Notes: generated by a model not told the origin, from the sequence alone. A stretch of 64,000 bases of DNA from Clostridium paraputrificum (GCF_900447045.1 NZ_UAWH01000014.1:1300501-1364500), one strand, 5' to 3'; counted from the stretch's first letter, positions 36,776 to 45,810 are shown. Numbers and translations are program-made.

Positions 36776-37525
36776 ATGGCCTATGGCGAATTTGCAAAGA
36801 TTTATGATGAGTTAATAAATGAAGATATTAACTATGATTCAATGGTAGTAAGATTGAAAGAAATAATTGATAAATATCAAAGTAATCCAGTTGATTATTT
36901 AGATTTAGCCTGTGGAACAGGTAATATTGGCGTAAGAATGGCTAAATATTTTAAGTCTACATATGCAGTTGATTTATCTGAAGATATGTTAAGAGAGGCT
37001 TTTGATAAATTTAAAGCTGAGAGGATTAAAGCTAAAATTATATGTCAAGATATGAGAGAGCTTTCCTTAAATCATAAATTTGATGTGATAACATGTGTAT
37101 TAGATTCAACTAATTATCTTATAGAAGATGGCGATTTAGAAAAATACTTCACAGGAGTATATGAACATCTTAAAGATGGAGGATTATTTATTTTTGATAT
37201 CAATTCTTTTTATAAATTAACCAATATTTTAGGAAACAATATTTACACATACAGTTCTGAGGATGTTTTTTATACATGGGAAAATACAATTGAAGATAAT
37301 GTTGTAAATATGTTTTTAACTTTTTTTGTTAAAGAGAAAAATGAACTTTATGAAAGATTTGAAGAAGAGCATTTTGAGAGAGCTTATGAAGAAAGTGAAA
37401 TTGAAGAAGTTTTAAATCAAGTAGGATTTACTTTGTTAGGTAAATTTGATGGATACAATATAGATGAAGTACAACAAGAAAGTGAAAGAATTTTATATGT
37501 TGTAGGAAAGAATATGGAGGTATAG
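36776..37525 (+). CDS. Class I SAM-dependent methyltransferase
   Basis: 249 residues with a Rossmann-type SAM fold. Motif I is [17 protein letters not shown] (about 41-57), followed by [14 protein letters not shown] (acidic loop), [14 protein letters not shown] (motif IV region) and [13 protein letters not shown] (motif VI). The substrate is unknown; the N-terminal [13 protein letters not shown] is common in small-molecule or tRNA methyltransferases of Firmicutes. ATG with GGGGGAA. It ends two bases before hslO, so the two are co-transcribed. Confidence 0.85.
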   Translation: MAYGEFAKIYDELINEDINYDSMVVRLKEIIDKYQSNPVDYLDLACGTGNIGVRMAKYFKSTYAVDLSEDMLREAFDKFKAERIKAKIICQDMRELSLNHKFDVITCVLDSTNYLIEDGDLEKYFTGVYEHLKDGGLFIFDINSFYKLTNILGNNIYTYSSEDVFYTWENTIEDNVVNMFLTFFVKEKNELYERFEEEHFERAYEESEIEEVLNQVGFTLLGKFDGYNIDEVQQESERILYVVGKNMEV

Positions 37526-37526
37526 T

Positions 37527-38414
37527 ATGAAAGATAAAATTATAAGAGCAACTGCTAAGGATGGTATGGTTAGAATACTTGGTGGTATCACAACTAATAT
37601 GGTTAATGATGGAACTAGCGTTCATGAATGTACACCTTTAGCATCTGCAGCATTAGGTAGAATGTTAACGGCAGCAGCTTTAATGGGAAGAACATTAAAA
37701 TCAGATGATGAAGTTGTAACTATAAAGATAAATGGCGGAGGAATAGCTAAGGGAGTAACAGTTACAGGATATCAAAATGCATCAGTTAAAGGATTTATAG
37801 GTAATCCATATATAAAATTGCCGCTAAATGCTAAGGGTAAATTAGATGTAGGTGGAGCAATAGGTAAGGATGGCTTATTATATGTAATAAAGGACTTAGG
37901 GTTAAAAGAACCATATGTAGGTCAAGTTCCAATACAAACTGGAGAAATCGCTGAAGATTTAACATATTATTTTACTGTTTCTGAGCAAACTCCTTCAGCA
38001 GTATCTTTAGGGGTGCTTGTAGATAAGGACTATTCAATAAAAGCTGCAGGTGGATTTGTAATTCAAATGATGCCAGGTGCAGATCCATTATTAGCAGATT
38101 TATTAATGTATAGATTAGAAGAGGTACCTTCAATAACAACAATGATAAGTGAAGGTAAAACAATTGAAGAAATATTAGAGTTCATTTTTGATGGAATGGA
38201 TTTAAAGATATTAGATGAAGTTGAACCTAAGTATGTTTGTGATTGTTCAAGAGAAAGAATAGAAAAGGCCCTAATTAGTATAGGTGAAAAAGATTTAAGA
38301 GAAATATATGAAGATGGTAAAGAAGAAGAAGTTGTTTGTCACTTCTGTAATAGAAAATATAAGTTTACTAATGAAGATATAAAAGATTTATTAGAAAAAG
38401 CTACGAATAAATAA
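37527..38414 (+). CDS. hslO: Hsp33 redox-regulated chaperone
   Basis: A 295-residue cytosolic holdase that is switched on by oxidation. The four zinc/redox cysteines are present as C238/C240 (CDCSRE) and C271/C274 (CHFC). The substrate-binding core carries [26 protein letters not shown] and [12 protein letters not shown]. In an oxygen-sensitive host it guards against oxidative unfolding. ATG with ATGGAGGT overlapping the end of the methyltransferase gene, giving translational coupling. Confidence 0.96.
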   Translation: MKDKIIRATAKDGMVRILGGITTNMVNDGTSVHECTPLASAALGRMLTAAALMGRTLKSDDEVVTIKINGGGIAKGVTVTGYQNASVKGFIGNPYIKLPLNAKGKLDVGGAIGKDGLLYVIKDLGLKEPYVGQVPIQTGEIAEDLTYYFTVSEQTPSAVSLGVLVDKDYSIKAAGGFVIQMMPGADPLLADLLMYRLEEVPSITTMISEGKTIEEILEFIFDGMDLKILDEVEPKYVCDCSRERIEKALISIGEKDLREIYEDGKEEEVVCHFCNRKYKFTNEDIKDLLEKATNK

Positions 38415-38464
38415 GGAACCTTATTTTCTATTGCCAGGACTATATTCTATATTCAAAAAAATAT

Positions 38465-38496
38465 AAGTTCTTAAGTTTTTAAAAACTTAAGAACTT
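38465..38496. repeat. Perfect 32-bp palindrome
   Basis: AAGTTCTTAAGTTTTT (38465-38480) is followed with no spacer by its exact complement (38481-38496). It lies about 50 bases after the hslO stop and before a second hairpin. It could be a weak terminator, a cruciform or a protein site. Confidence 0.8.
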
Positions 38497-38530
38497 AAGA
38501 AGCTATAGTAAAAATGCCATGGTTAAAAAA

Positions 38531-38570
38531 ACTGCTACAGAATAACAATATTTTGTAGCAGTCTTTTTTT
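38531..38570. terminator. Bidirectional terminator between hslO and tRNA-Cys
   Basis: ACTGCTACA (38531-38539) and TGTAGCAGT (38554-38562), with seven T after it on the plus strand and seven T on the minus strand. It can end hslO and the tRNA-Cys transcript. The rest of the gap from 38415 to 38762 holds the palindrome, the tRNA and nothing else that I see. Confidence 0.85.
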
Positions 38571-38572
38571 TA

Positions 38573-38647
<75 letters not shown>

Positions 38648-38762
38648 AAAGCTTATATTAATAATGTATACATTAACCTTAGATTTGATACTACTTTTAT
38701 AAAGATTGATTTATAATAAAGTGGACAAAAGGAAATACTAGTTGTAATAGGAGGTGATACTT

Positions 38763-39380
38763 GTGAAATTACAAGAGAAATTTAATGAAATTGAAAAACA
38801 TTTATTAGAAGATGAGAAGCCTTCCATATATTTAAATGAATTAAAAACTTCAGGAGAACTATCTGTTGAACCTTTTAAGTGGTTAATAAGTCTAGAAAAA
38901 ATAGAACAATCACCTAAACATCATCCAGAAGGAGATGTATGGATTCATACTATGATGGTTGTTGATAAAGGGAGTTCTTATAGAGAGTATGTAGAAGATA
39001 AAAAGGTCTTTATGTGGGCGTTATTATTGCATGACTTAGGGAAGAGAAGTACAACTAAGCTAAGAAAAGGAAGATGGACTTCATATGATCATGATAAGGT
39101 TGGAAGAAAAGATTCCTATGATTTTTTAAGTTATTTTAAATTGGATGAAGAATTTAAAAGTAAGGTTTCTATATTGGTGAGATATCACATGCATTTGTTA
39201 TTTATAATGAATAAATTGCCTTATGGAGATATAAAGGGAATGAAAAAAGAAGCTAATCTACATGATTTATCATATGTATTTTTAAGTGATAGGTTAGGTA
39301 GAGGAGGAATGGATAAAGAAGAGATAGAGAAGGTAGAAAAGGAAGTAGAGTCATTTAGAAATAAGTTTTTGAAACAATAA
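38763..39380 (+). CDS. HD-domain hydrolase resembling the C-terminal part of CCA-adding enzymes
   Basis: 205 residues. An HD metal domain is visible: GDVWIHTMMVVDK (first His), ALLLHDLGKRSTT (HD pair, about 84-96) and SYDHDKVG. This HxxH-HD arrangement, with a preceding FKWLISLEKIEQSPKHHPEG, is like the HD module fused to some tRNA nucleotidyltransferases. The nucleotidyltransferase head (GGxVRD) is absent, so this is a stand-alone phosphohydrolase. GGAGGTG sets the GTG at 38763; an in-frame GTG at 38754 lies inside that site. Substrate unknown. Confidence 0.78.
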   Translation: MKLQEKFNEIEKHLLEDEKPSIYLNELKTSGELSVEPFKWLISLEKIEQSPKHHPEGDVWIHTMMVVDKGSSYREYVEDKKVFMWALLLHDLGKRSTTKLRKGRWTSYDHDKVGRKDSYDFLSYFKLDEEFKSKVSILVRYHMHLLFIMNKLPYGDIKGMKKEANLHDLSYVFLSDRLGRGGMDKEEIEKVEKEVESFRNKFLKQ

Positions 39381-39387
39381 AAAATGT

Positions 39388-39456
39388 GGAATGGATATTT
39401 ATTTTTGCTTGTTCCGTTGCAAACTCCAAGTCACAGAAAAATAAATATCTATTCCC
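39388..39456. repeat. Dispersed palindromic intergenic repeat, copy 2
   Basis: GGAATGGATATTTATTTTT (39388-39406) pairs with AAAAATAAATATCTATTCC (39437-39455) with only one G-T pair. The inner core reads GCTTGTTCCGTTGCAAACTC then CAAGTCACAG. The core is nearly identical to copy 1 at 3090-3158. Confidence 0.78.
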
Positions 39457-39474
39457 TTAGTATTTAAGGTAAGG

Positions 39475-39512
39475 AAACTATAAAATTATTATTCTTGATT
39501 TTATAGTTTTTT
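39475..39512 (+). terminator. Terminator after the HD gene
   Basis: AAACTATAAAAT (39475-39486) and ATTTTATAGTTT (39498-39509), then T. It lies downstream of the repeat copy, about 95 bases after the HD gene. Confidence 0.75.
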
Positions 39513-39575
39513 AATATGAAAATGTAACAATACCTTTGATTTATAGCAAATTAAAATTTTATATTTTCTTATATA

Positions 39576-39610
39576 AATAGGATTAAGCTTTAAAACTTAA
39601 TCCTATTTTT
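39576..39610. terminator. Hairpin, probable terminator of the DUF6873 gene
   Basis: AATAGGATTAAG (39576-39587) and CTTAATCCTATT (39596-39607), with T/A-rich flanks on both sides. It lies about 70 bases after the minus-strand DUF6873 stop. Confidence 0.65.
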
Positions 39611-39677
39611 AATTATTTAAAGGTAAATAATTTTCATAGAAACATTTTTATAACTCCTACGTAATATATATGGAAAG

Positions 39678-40379
39678 CTAGATGTATAAGAGACTTCCGC
39701 GGTCTATGAGCTTTCCTTTTTTTAATGCTATTGGCTCTATATCATGCTTATAAAGAAATTTATAAACTTCTTTACCATAAGCATAACAATTTAATTCGCC
39801 AAATAAGGCTAATCTATTTTCAGATATCATTCCGCCAACTCCTCCTATGAATCCATAATTCAAAGAGGGTAATAGTATGTCCCCAGGGGGAATAAGAAGT
39901 ACGTCTAAGTCTTCTTGAATTAGTTTTTTATAAATTCCTTTATCACTTGTAATGTATGCATTTTTTCCTGTTGGTAATACGGAACATTTGGTATATCCTT
40001 GTTTAACATTAATTGTCTTTTTGCTATCCTGAAATTTAAGGAGGTTTGGATCTGTATAATTTAAGTTGTGTACAAAAAGATTGTCAGTAATTAGTGCGTT
40101 TATAATTATATTTTCTGGGTAATTAGTTCCTAATGAATTCTCAGAGAGTATATAATTAATTCCTTTAGAGGATAATAAGTTTAAAAAATCCTTAGAAATA
40201 TCCTTTTGTACAATAACTTTCTTATTTCTTTTATCAAGGATGTTAAGTTGGATATCAACATGGCCATTTATAGCTTCATAAACCTTTGGACATTTTGGTA
40301 TTAAAATAGGTTCTATATTTAAATTTATTATATTATTTAATTCTTCATTACTAATTTTGTAGTCTAAAAAACAATACAT
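39678..40379 (-). CDS. DUF6873 family protein, pentein (GME) fold
   Basis: 233 residues. It resembles, from memory, the DUF6873 'GME fold' family of clostridia, related in fold to guanidino-group modifying enzymes (arginine deiminase/amidinotransferase). Candidate active-site elements are AINGHVDIQLNI (His-x-Asp, about 47-58), KQGYTKCSVLPTG and an LIPPGDILLPSLNYGFIGG loop. A catalytic Cys is usually near the C-terminus in true GME enzymes; here Cys appears in KCSVL and LNCYAYG. Function not known. ATG with AGGAG. Single gene. Confidence 0.68.
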   Translation of the reverse strand: MYCFLDYKISNEELNNIINLNIEPILIPKCPKVYEAINGHVDIQLNILDKRNKKVIVQKDISKDFLNLLSSKGINYILSENSLGTNYPENIIINALITDNLFVHNLNYTDPNLLKFQDSKKTINVKQGYTKCSVLPTGKNAYITSDKGIYKKLIQEDLDVLLIPPGDILLPSLNYGFIGGVGGMISENRLALFGELNCYAYGKEVYKFLYKHDIEPIALKKGKLIDRGSLLYI

Positions 40380-40521
40380 GATAAAAACTCCTAATTATTT
40401 ATATAAGAATACATTACTATATCGTGTAAACAAAAATCAATATGTACAAAGGGGTAAAAATAAATTCCGTATATTGAAGAGATTTTAATACATACTATTA
40501 CTATGGAAGGGAGTGAAACCC

Positions 40522-41412
40522 ATGCTTGTACTACAGTTAGCTTATTCGGGTGAACTAGATTTTGTTGAAGAACTTCAAGAGCTAAAGGAACTATTGAAAA
40601 AGAAGCACATAATAATAGGTGTGGTTGAAAGTTTAGAAGGGAAGACACATGTAATAAAAGTTATGTGTGATGATTCGAATTATAGTGATAGAACAGGTAA
40701 TATAATTAATTTATATATTAGTAATATCCTTTATAAAATTGTTATTACAAAGTATAAAGAAAAAGAACTTTTTGAGTATTTGACAGACACATACTTTTTC
40801 TTGAAGCGAGATGAAATGTTAGAAGTAGAAGAAGAAATAATGAAGGTTCTATATTGTGAGGAAGGCGTTCATGACTCTAATTTTATATTCTATTCTAATA
40901 AAACAAACGCAATTATAGATAAAATAAAAGAATGTATTGAAGAAAATAATGAGATTAATATTAATGGATTCATTACTTTTAGGATGCGAGAGTTAAGAAA
41001 AGATATTGAAGATGTTGTAGATAAAGTAGTTGAAAGATATATGGTTGAAAAAGAATATAAAGAATTTATACGACTGTTAAAATACTTTGTTGAAATTCAA
41101 GAGTGTAGAGTTGAGGAAATTAACTTGACAGCCTTACCATCAGGAGGATATATAGTGACAGATGGATATGGAGAAGATATATTTCCTACATTTTTAAATG
41201 AATTATCAGACTGTAAAATAGGAATTGATGCCAATGTTGAAGATATAGTTATAAGTGGCTTGATAACTAATGCTCCTCAAAAGATAGTAATACACAAAAG
41301 AGAGGAATGTAAAAATAAAGAGTTTATAGAAACTATAATAAATGTCTTTGGTGAAAGAGTAGTATTTTGTGATGGATGTAAATTATGTTCAAAAACTAAT
41401 ATAAAAATGTAA
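40522..41412 (+). CDS. ytxC: Putative sporulation protein YtxC
   Basis: A 296-residue cytosolic protein matching the YtxC family of endospore formers. It has a helical central part (INGFITFRMRELRKDIEDVV, VVERYMVEKEYKEFIRLLKY) and a C-terminal beta-rich part ending in CDGCKLCSK. Three closely spaced Cys (about 285-291) are at the end. Its position just upstream of infC fits the gene order I recall in clostridia. GGGAG places the start at ATG 40522 rather than the GTG 40513. Its biochemical role is unknown. Confidence 0.8.
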   Translation: MLVLQLAYSGELDFVEELQELKELLKKKHIIIGVVESLEGKTHVIKVMCDDSNYSDRTGNIINLYISNILYKIVITKYKEKELFEYLTDTYFFLKRDEMLEVEEEIMKVLYCEEGVHDSNFIFYSNKTNAIIDKIKECIEENNEININGFITFRMRELRKDIEDVVDKVVERYMVEKEYKEFIRLLKYFVEIQECRVEEINLTALPSGGYIVTDGYGEDIFPTFLNELSDCKIGIDANVEDIVISGLITNAPQKIVIHKREECKNKEFIETIINVFGERVVFCDGCKLCSKTNIKM

Positions 41413-41419
41413 AAAGATG

Positions 41420-41448
41420 TTGACAATGTATATAAGCAATGATAAAAT
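41420..41448 (+). promoter_or_regulatory. Promoter of infC-rpmI-rplT
   Basis: Perfect TTGACA (41420-41425), 17 bases, TAAAAT (41443-41448), immediately after the ytxC stop. Confidence 0.85.
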
Positions 41449-41454
41449 AACATT

Positions 41455-41575
41455 TGTTAAGAAGAAACAGCCGTTTCTCACCATGCAACAATTGAGTTAG
41501 CTTGGTTATTTATCTAGATTATTTATGTGAAGTAATTACGATAATAGAAAACGGCGTTCAACGCCGTTTTTTTTA
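41455..41575 (+). ncRNA. L20-type autoregulatory leader upstream of infC
   Basis: The leader contains a terminator hairpin, AACGGCG (41550-41556) with CGCCGTT (41562-41568), followed by eight T. An upstream segment, GCCGTTT (41470-41476), is the exact complement of AAACGGC (41549-41555) and can form an antiterminator that excludes the terminator. This fits the L20-controlled attenuator found before infC in Firmicutes. Ribosomal protein L20, encoded at the end of the operon, is the expected ligand. Confidence 0.82.
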
Positions 41576-41615
41576 TATTATAAAGTTTGCTTTAATTTTT
41601 TCGGAGGTGAAAACT

Positions 41616-42128
41616 ATTAATAAAAATTATATAGTGAATGAGGATATTAGAGACAAGGAAATCAGAGCTATTGGTGCTGATGGTTCTCAATTAGGTATCT
41701 TACAAACAAAAGAAGTCCTTAAGATGGCTGAAGAAGCGGAGTTAGATTTAGTGATGATATCACCAAATGCTAAGCCTCCAGTTTGTAAAATAATGGACTT
41801 AGGAAAGTTCATTTATGAGCAATCAAAAAAGGAAAAAGAAGCTAAGAAGAAGCAAAAAGTTGTTAGTATTAAAGAGGTAAGAGTTAGTCTTACAATAGAA
41901 GAGCACGATATCGAAATTAAAGCTAAAAATGCTAGAAAGTTCTTATTAGACGGAGACAAAGTTAAAATCACTGTTAGATTCAGAGGAAGAGAAATGGAAC
42001 TTAGTCACTTAGGTGCAAAGATTCTTGAAAACTTCGCTAACAAATTGGCTGATGTAGGTAATATAGAAAAGCCAATTAAAAAAGAAGGAAGAAATATGAC
42101 AGTGGTTATTGGCCCTAAAAAGGCATAA
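41616..42128 (+). CDS. infC: Translation initiation factor IF-3 (ATT start)
   Basis: 170 residues; binds the 30S subunit and checks initiator tRNA and start codon. The protein begins [20 protein letters not shown] with a short linker ([18 protein letters not shown]) between the N- and C-domains and ends in TVVIGPKK. The start is the rare ATT at 41616, with GGAGGTGA 5 bases upstream. No ATG, GTG or TTG in frame is nearer. AUU starts are known for infC and allow IF-3 to limit its own synthesis. First gene of infC-rpmI-rplT. Confidence 0.96.
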   Translation: MNKNYIVNEDIRDKEIRAIGADGSQLGILQTKEVLKMAEEAELDLVMISPNAKPPVCKIMDLGKFIYEQSKKEKEAKKKQKVVSIKEVRVSLTIEEHDIEIKAKNARKFLLDGDKVKITVRFRGREMELSHLGAKILENFANKLADVGNIEKPIKKEGRNMTVVIGPKKA

Positions 42129-42149
42129 ACTGAGAGGAGGAAATTTATC

Positions 42150-42347
42150 ATGCCAAAAATGAAAACTCATAGAGGTGCAGCAAAAAGATTCAAGAAGACA
42201 GGTACAGGAAAGCTAAAGAGAGCTAAGGCTTTCAAGAGCCATATCTTAACTAAGAAGAGCTCAAAAAGAAAGAGAAATCTTAGAAAGACAGGATATGTTT
42301 CAACTACTCAAGAAAAAGCAATGAAGAAATTATTACCATATCTATAA
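42150..42347 (+). CDS. rpmI: 50S ribosomal protein L35
   Basis: A 65-residue, highly basic ribosomal protein. It begins [19 protein letters not shown], includes [16 protein letters not shown] and ends KKLLPYL, all typical of L35. GAGGAGG before the ATG. Lies between infC and rplT in the classic order. Confidence 0.98.
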   Translation: MPKMKTHRGAAKRFKKTGTGKLKRAKAFKSHILTKKSSKRKRNLRKTGYVSTTQEKAMKKLLPYL

Positions 42348-42371
42348 GAATTGGTACAGGAGGTTTAAAGA

Positions 42372-42731
42372 ATGGCAAGAGTAAAAAGAGCGGTTAATTC
42401 TCGTAAGAATCATAAAAAAGTTTTAAAGCTTGCAAAAGGATACTACGGTGGAAAGAGCAAGTTATTTAAGACTGCTAACGAATCAGTTATTAGAGCATTA
42501 AGAAATGCTTATGTTGGAAGAAGATTAAAGAAGAGAGATTTCAGAAGATTATGGATAGCTAGAATAAATGCTGCTACAAGAATGAATGGTCTTTCTTATT
42601 CAAAGTTCATGAATGGAATCAAGTTAGCTGGAGTTGACATAAACAGAAAGATGTTATCTGAAATAGCTATCAACGATCCAAAAGCATTTGCAGATTTAGT
42701 TGAATTAGCTAAGAAGCAATTAAACGCTTAA
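42372..42731 (+). CDS. rplT: 50S ribosomal protein L20
   Basis: A 119-residue protein needed for early 50S assembly and the likely repressor of its own operon through the leader at 41455. It has the long basic N-terminal extension ([20 protein letters not shown]) and the globular [19 protein letters not shown] region. AGGAGG before the ATG; ends the operon. Confidence 0.98.
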   Translation: MARVKRAVNSRKNHKKVLKLAKGYYGGKSKLFKTANESVIRALRNAYVGRRLKKRDFRRLWIARINAATRMNGLSYSKFMNGIKLAGVDINRKMLSEIAINDPKAFADLVELAKKQLNA

Positions 42732-42737
42732 TATAAG

Positions 42738-42766
42738 AATGCGGCCTAAGGTCGCATTTTCTTTTA
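42738..42766 (+). terminator. Terminator of infC-rpmI-rplT
   Basis: AATGCGGCC (42738-42746) with GGTCGCATT (42750-42758, one G-T pair), followed by TTTCTTTT. Confidence 0.88.
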
Positions 42767-42819
42767 ATATTAATAAAGTAGGAAAATGCTTTACTATCTA
42801 AAGAAAAAAGTTACTTAGG

Positions 42820-42872
42820 GTATATTATATCTTGTTCAGTTTGATAATACTATTAGGCAAGATATTATATAC
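42820..42872. repeat. Inverted repeat upstream of ktrB
   Basis: GTATATTATATCTTG (42820-42834) and CAAGATATTATATAC (42858-42872) are complementary at 14 of 15 positions, with a 23-base loop. It lies between the rplT terminator and ktrB. It could be a regulator site or an RNA hairpin in the ktr leader. It does not look like a c-di-AMP riboswitch. Confidence 0.55.
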
Positions 42873-42951
42873 TCTTACTTTTATATAAATATAGAAACAA
42901 AAAATGGTATATAAAGAGATATAATAAAGCATGAACTTTTGGAGTGATTTT

Positions 42952-44307
42952 ATGCAAAAATTAAAGAGGATTAATAAATATAAATTAAATGGTGTACAGA
43001 CGCTAGCCCTTGGTTTCATTGCTGTAATTATTATTGGAGGCTTGATACTTAGTTTACCTATATCTTCTGCAAGTGGAGAGAGTACTAACTTATTAGATGC
43101 TTTATTTACTTCTACTTCTGCTGTATGCGTTACTGGTTTAGTAACATTAGATACAGGGACTCATTGGAATGCATTTGGGCAAACAGTAATAATACTATTA
43201 ATAGAAATTGGTGGCTTAGGGTTCATGTCATTTACTACTTTTGTAGCAATATTATTAGGTAAAAAAATAACCCTTAGAGATAGATTAATGGTACAAGAAG
43301 CTTTAAATACATTTAGTATACAAGGTCTTGTAAGAATGGTTAAATATGTACTTGGGTTTACTTTTGCAGTTCAATTCTTTGGAGCAATGCTGTTATCAAC
43401 ACAGTTTATACCTGAGTTTGGATTGAAAAAGGGATTCTTTTATAGTATTTTTCATTCAATATCTGCTTTTTGTAATGCTGGTTTTGATTTATTTGGTAAT
43501 TTTTCAAGTCTTACTGGATTTTCAAGTAATATAGCAGTAATTTTAACAATAAGTGCACTTATTATTATTGGAGGGTTAGGCTTTACAGTATGGCTTGAAA
43601 TATATAGCTATAAGTATAAAGGAATAAGAAAGTTATCTGTACATGCTAAAATAGTTTTATTGATTACAGGTGTTTTATTAATAGGTGGATTTGTAGCTAT
43701 GTTTTTTATAGAGTATAGCAATCCAGAAACTATTGGTGGCATGGGATTAAAAGATAAGTTGTTAAATTCCTTCTTTGCATCTGTTAGTCCAAGAACAGCA
43801 GGGTTTAATAGTATATCTACAGATGGAATGACAACAGCTGGTAAGTTTTTGACAATAATATTAATGTTTATTGGAGGATCACCAGGATCAACAGCTGGAG
43901 GTCTTAAAACAGCAACTTTTGGTTTGATAATACTTACAGTTATAAGTGTAATTAAAGGTAGAGAAGATACAGAAGCCTTTGGAAAAAGATTTGCCAAGGA
44001 ATTAGTATATAAGGCTTTTGCATTATTGATAATAGCAGTGGGATTAATAATAGTAGTTACAATGTTATTATCAGTAACTGAAAAAGGAATAGAATTTATA
44101 GATTTACTATATGAAGCAACTTCGGCCTTTGCTACAGTAGGGTTAACTACAGGTGTAACCCAAAAATTAAGTACAGTAGGTAGAATTATTATAATGATAA
44201 TGATGTACTTTGGTAGAGTTGGTCCACTAACTGTTGCTCTTGCACTTACTAATAGAAAGAAAAAAGTTGATTATAAATACCCAGAAGGAAAGATATTAAT
44301 AGGTTAG
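42952..44307 (+). CDS. ktrB: Ktr/Trk potassium uptake membrane subunit
   Basis: A 451-residue K+ channel-like transporter with four repeated M1-P-M2 units. Selectivity-filter-like turns are seen as STSAVCVTGLVTLDTG, SAFCNAGFDLFGN, VSPRTAGFNSI and SAFATVGLTTGV. A partner regulatory subunit is encoded right after it. Length and the pairing with a 222-residue RCK protein fit KtrB better than the longer TrkH. GGAGTG selects the ATG at 42952 over the ATG at 42931. Confidence 0.93.
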   Translation: MQKLKRINKYKLNGVQTLALGFIAVIIIGGLILSLPISSASGESTNLLDALFTSTSAVCVTGLVTLDTGTHWNAFGQTVIILLIEIGGLGFMSFTTFVAILLGKKITLRDRLMVQEALNTFSIQGLVRMVKYVLGFTFAVQFFGAMLLSTQFIPEFGLKKGFFYSIFHSISAFCNAGFDLFGNFSSLTGFSSNIAVILTISALIIIGGLGFTVWLEIYSYKYKGIRKLSVHAKIVLLITGVLLIGGFVAMFFIEYSNPETIGGMGLKDKLLNSFFASVSPRTAGFNSISTDGMTTAGKFLTIILMFIGGSPGSTAGGLKTATFGLIILTVISVIKGREDTEAFGKRFAKELVYKAFALLIIAVGLIIVVTMLLSVTEKGIEFIDLLYEATSAFATVGLTTGVTQKLSTVGRIIIMIMMYFGRVGPLTVALALTNRKKKVDYKYPEGKILIG

Positions 44308-44318
44308 GGGATGATTTT

Positions 44319-44987
44319 ATGGCTAATAAACAATTTGTTGTAATAGGACTTGGAAGATTTGGTGCATCAGTAGCTAAAACATTATATTCTTTAGGAAATG
44401 ATGTTTTGGTTATAGATAAAGATGAGGATTTAATTCAAGATATATCAGATAGTGTTACTCATGCAGTACAAATGGATGCAACTGATGAAAATGCATTAAG
44501 AACATTAGGTCTTAGAAATTTTGATGTTGCAGTAGTTACAATAGGTGCTAATATCCAATCAAGCGTAATGGTAACACTATTAGTAAAAGAATTAGGTGTA
44601 AAATATATAATTGCTAAAGGAAATAGTGATTTGCATGCAAAAGTATTATATAAAATTGGTGCTGATAGGGTAATTCTACCAGAAAAAGATATGGGAGTTA
44701 GAGTTGCTCATAATTTGGTTTCATCAAGTATACTTGATTATATAGAATTATCACCTGATTACAGTATAATGGAAATTGAAGCTTTAGATGAATGGCAAGA
44801 TAAAACATTAAGAGAGCTTAAGCTTAGAAGTAAGTACGGAATAAATGTAATGGCTATTAAGAAAGGTGATGAAATTAATCTTACTCCTTCAGCAGATGAT
44901 ACTGTTGAATCTAAAGATATTATTGTTGCTATAGGGTCAGCTCAAGATTTAGCAAATCTTGAAGGTGTAATAGTTAAATTTAAATAA
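44319..44987 (+). CDS. ktrA: Ktr/Trk potassium uptake regulatory subunit (RCK)
   Basis: A 222-residue cytosolic RCK protein that gates KtrB. The N-terminal Rossmann (TrkA-N) domain starts FVVIGLGRFGASVAKTL (about 5-21) with acidic D35 region VLVIDKDEDL. A C-terminal RCK_C domain (about 135-222) follows, which in homologues binds c-di-AMP. 222 residues equals B. subtilis KtrA. It starts 12 bases after ktrB with AGGGGATG. Confidence 0.94.
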   Translation: MANKQFVVIGLGRFGASVAKTLYSLGNDVLVIDKDEDLIQDISDSVTHAVQMDATDENALRTLGLRNFDVAVVTIGANIQSSVMVTLLVKELGVKYIIAKGNSDLHAKVLYKIGADRVILPEKDMGVRVAHNLVSSSILDYIELSPDYSIMEIEALDEWQDKTLRELKLRSKYGINVMAIKKGDEINLTPSADDTVESKDIIVAIGSAQDLANLEGVIVKFK

Positions 44988-45001
44988 TTGAGGTGTAAAC
45001 T

Positions 45002-45793
45002 TTGGTTCATATAGAAAGTAAAGATAACAATTTATTTAAAGAAACCAAAAAGCTTAAAGAGAGAAAAGGAAGAAATAAGAGCTCTAAGTATTTAATAGAG
45101 GGATTTAGGTTAATAGAAGAAGCTTGTAAAGCAAATCTGCCTATAGAATATATTTTTATAAGCCATAGGCTAGAAGAAAACAAGTTTGAAGAGTATTTAG
45201 GGAAATATATAACAAATAGTATGAAACTTTATACATTGAAAGATAGCTTGTTAAGAGAGTTATGCTCAACTGAAGAACCTCAAGGGGTTGTTGCAGTTGT
45301 TAGGATGAATGAAGTTGACTTAAACAAAGAAGGTAGTTTTTATATTCTATGTGATAAGGTTCAAGATCCTGGTAATTTAGGTACTATCATTAGAACTGCT
45401 CATGCAGCAGGTGTGGATGGTGTAATTCTAACTAAGGGAACTGTTGATATATATAATGAAAAGACTATACGTTCTACAATGGGATCTATGTTTTATATTC
45501 CAATAATCTTAGAGGATAGTGATTTTACTATTACTAAATCCTTAATAAATAAGGGGTTTTCTCTTTTAGCTACATCCTTAGAAGGGAATAAGGATTTCTT
45601 TAAAGAAGATTTAAGCGGGAAGATTATTATCTCCGTAGGCAATGAAGGTAATGGTGTAAGTGAAGAAGTATATAGCCTTTCTGATAAGAAAGTTAAAATA
45701 CCAATGCCTGGAGGAGCAGAGTCATTAAATGTAGCAATAGCTACCTCGATAGTGATTTATGAAAAAGTTAGGCAGAATCAGTTGAATTTTTAG
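45002..45793 (+). CDS. TrmH/SpoU-family RNA 2'-O-methyltransferase
   Basis: 263 residues. An N-terminal substrate-binding domain (SKYLIEGFRLIEEACK) precedes the SPOUT knot domain. Its motifs are DKVQDPGNLGTIIRTAHAAG (motif 1), IISVGNEGNGVSEEV (motif 2) and IPMPGGAESLNVAIATSIV (motif 3). It methylates a 2'-OH in tRNA or 23S rRNA; the exact site is unknown. TTG start with GAGGTG. Position between ktrA and pheST mirrors B. subtilis ysgA before pheST. The pheS promoter overlaps its last codons. Confidence 0.92.
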   Translation: MVHIESKDNNLFKETKKLKERKGRNKSSKYLIEGFRLIEEACKANLPIEYIFISHRLEENKFEEYLGKYITNSMKLYTLKDSLLRELCSTEEPQGVVAVVRMNEVDLNKEGSFYILCDKVQDPGNLGTIIRTAHAAGVDGVILTKGTVDIYNEKTIRSTMGSMFYIPIILEDSDFTITKSLINKGFSLLATSLEGNKDFFKEDLSGKIIISVGNEGNGVSEEVYSLSDKKVKIPMPGGAESLNVAIATSIVIYEKVRQNQLNF

Positions 45794-45810
45794 AAAAACA
45801 TTTGTATAAT
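45782..45810 (+). promoter_or_regulatory. Promoter of the pheST T-box transcript
   Basis: TTGAAT (45782-45787), 17 bases, TATAAT (45805-45810). The -35 lies inside the end of the upstream methyltransferase gene. Confidence 0.75.

Noticed and set aside
42767-42951. c-di-AMP (ydaO) riboswitch before ktrB
   Set aside because: Conserved GC-rich ydaO segments are absent; only an AT-rich inverted repeat is found.
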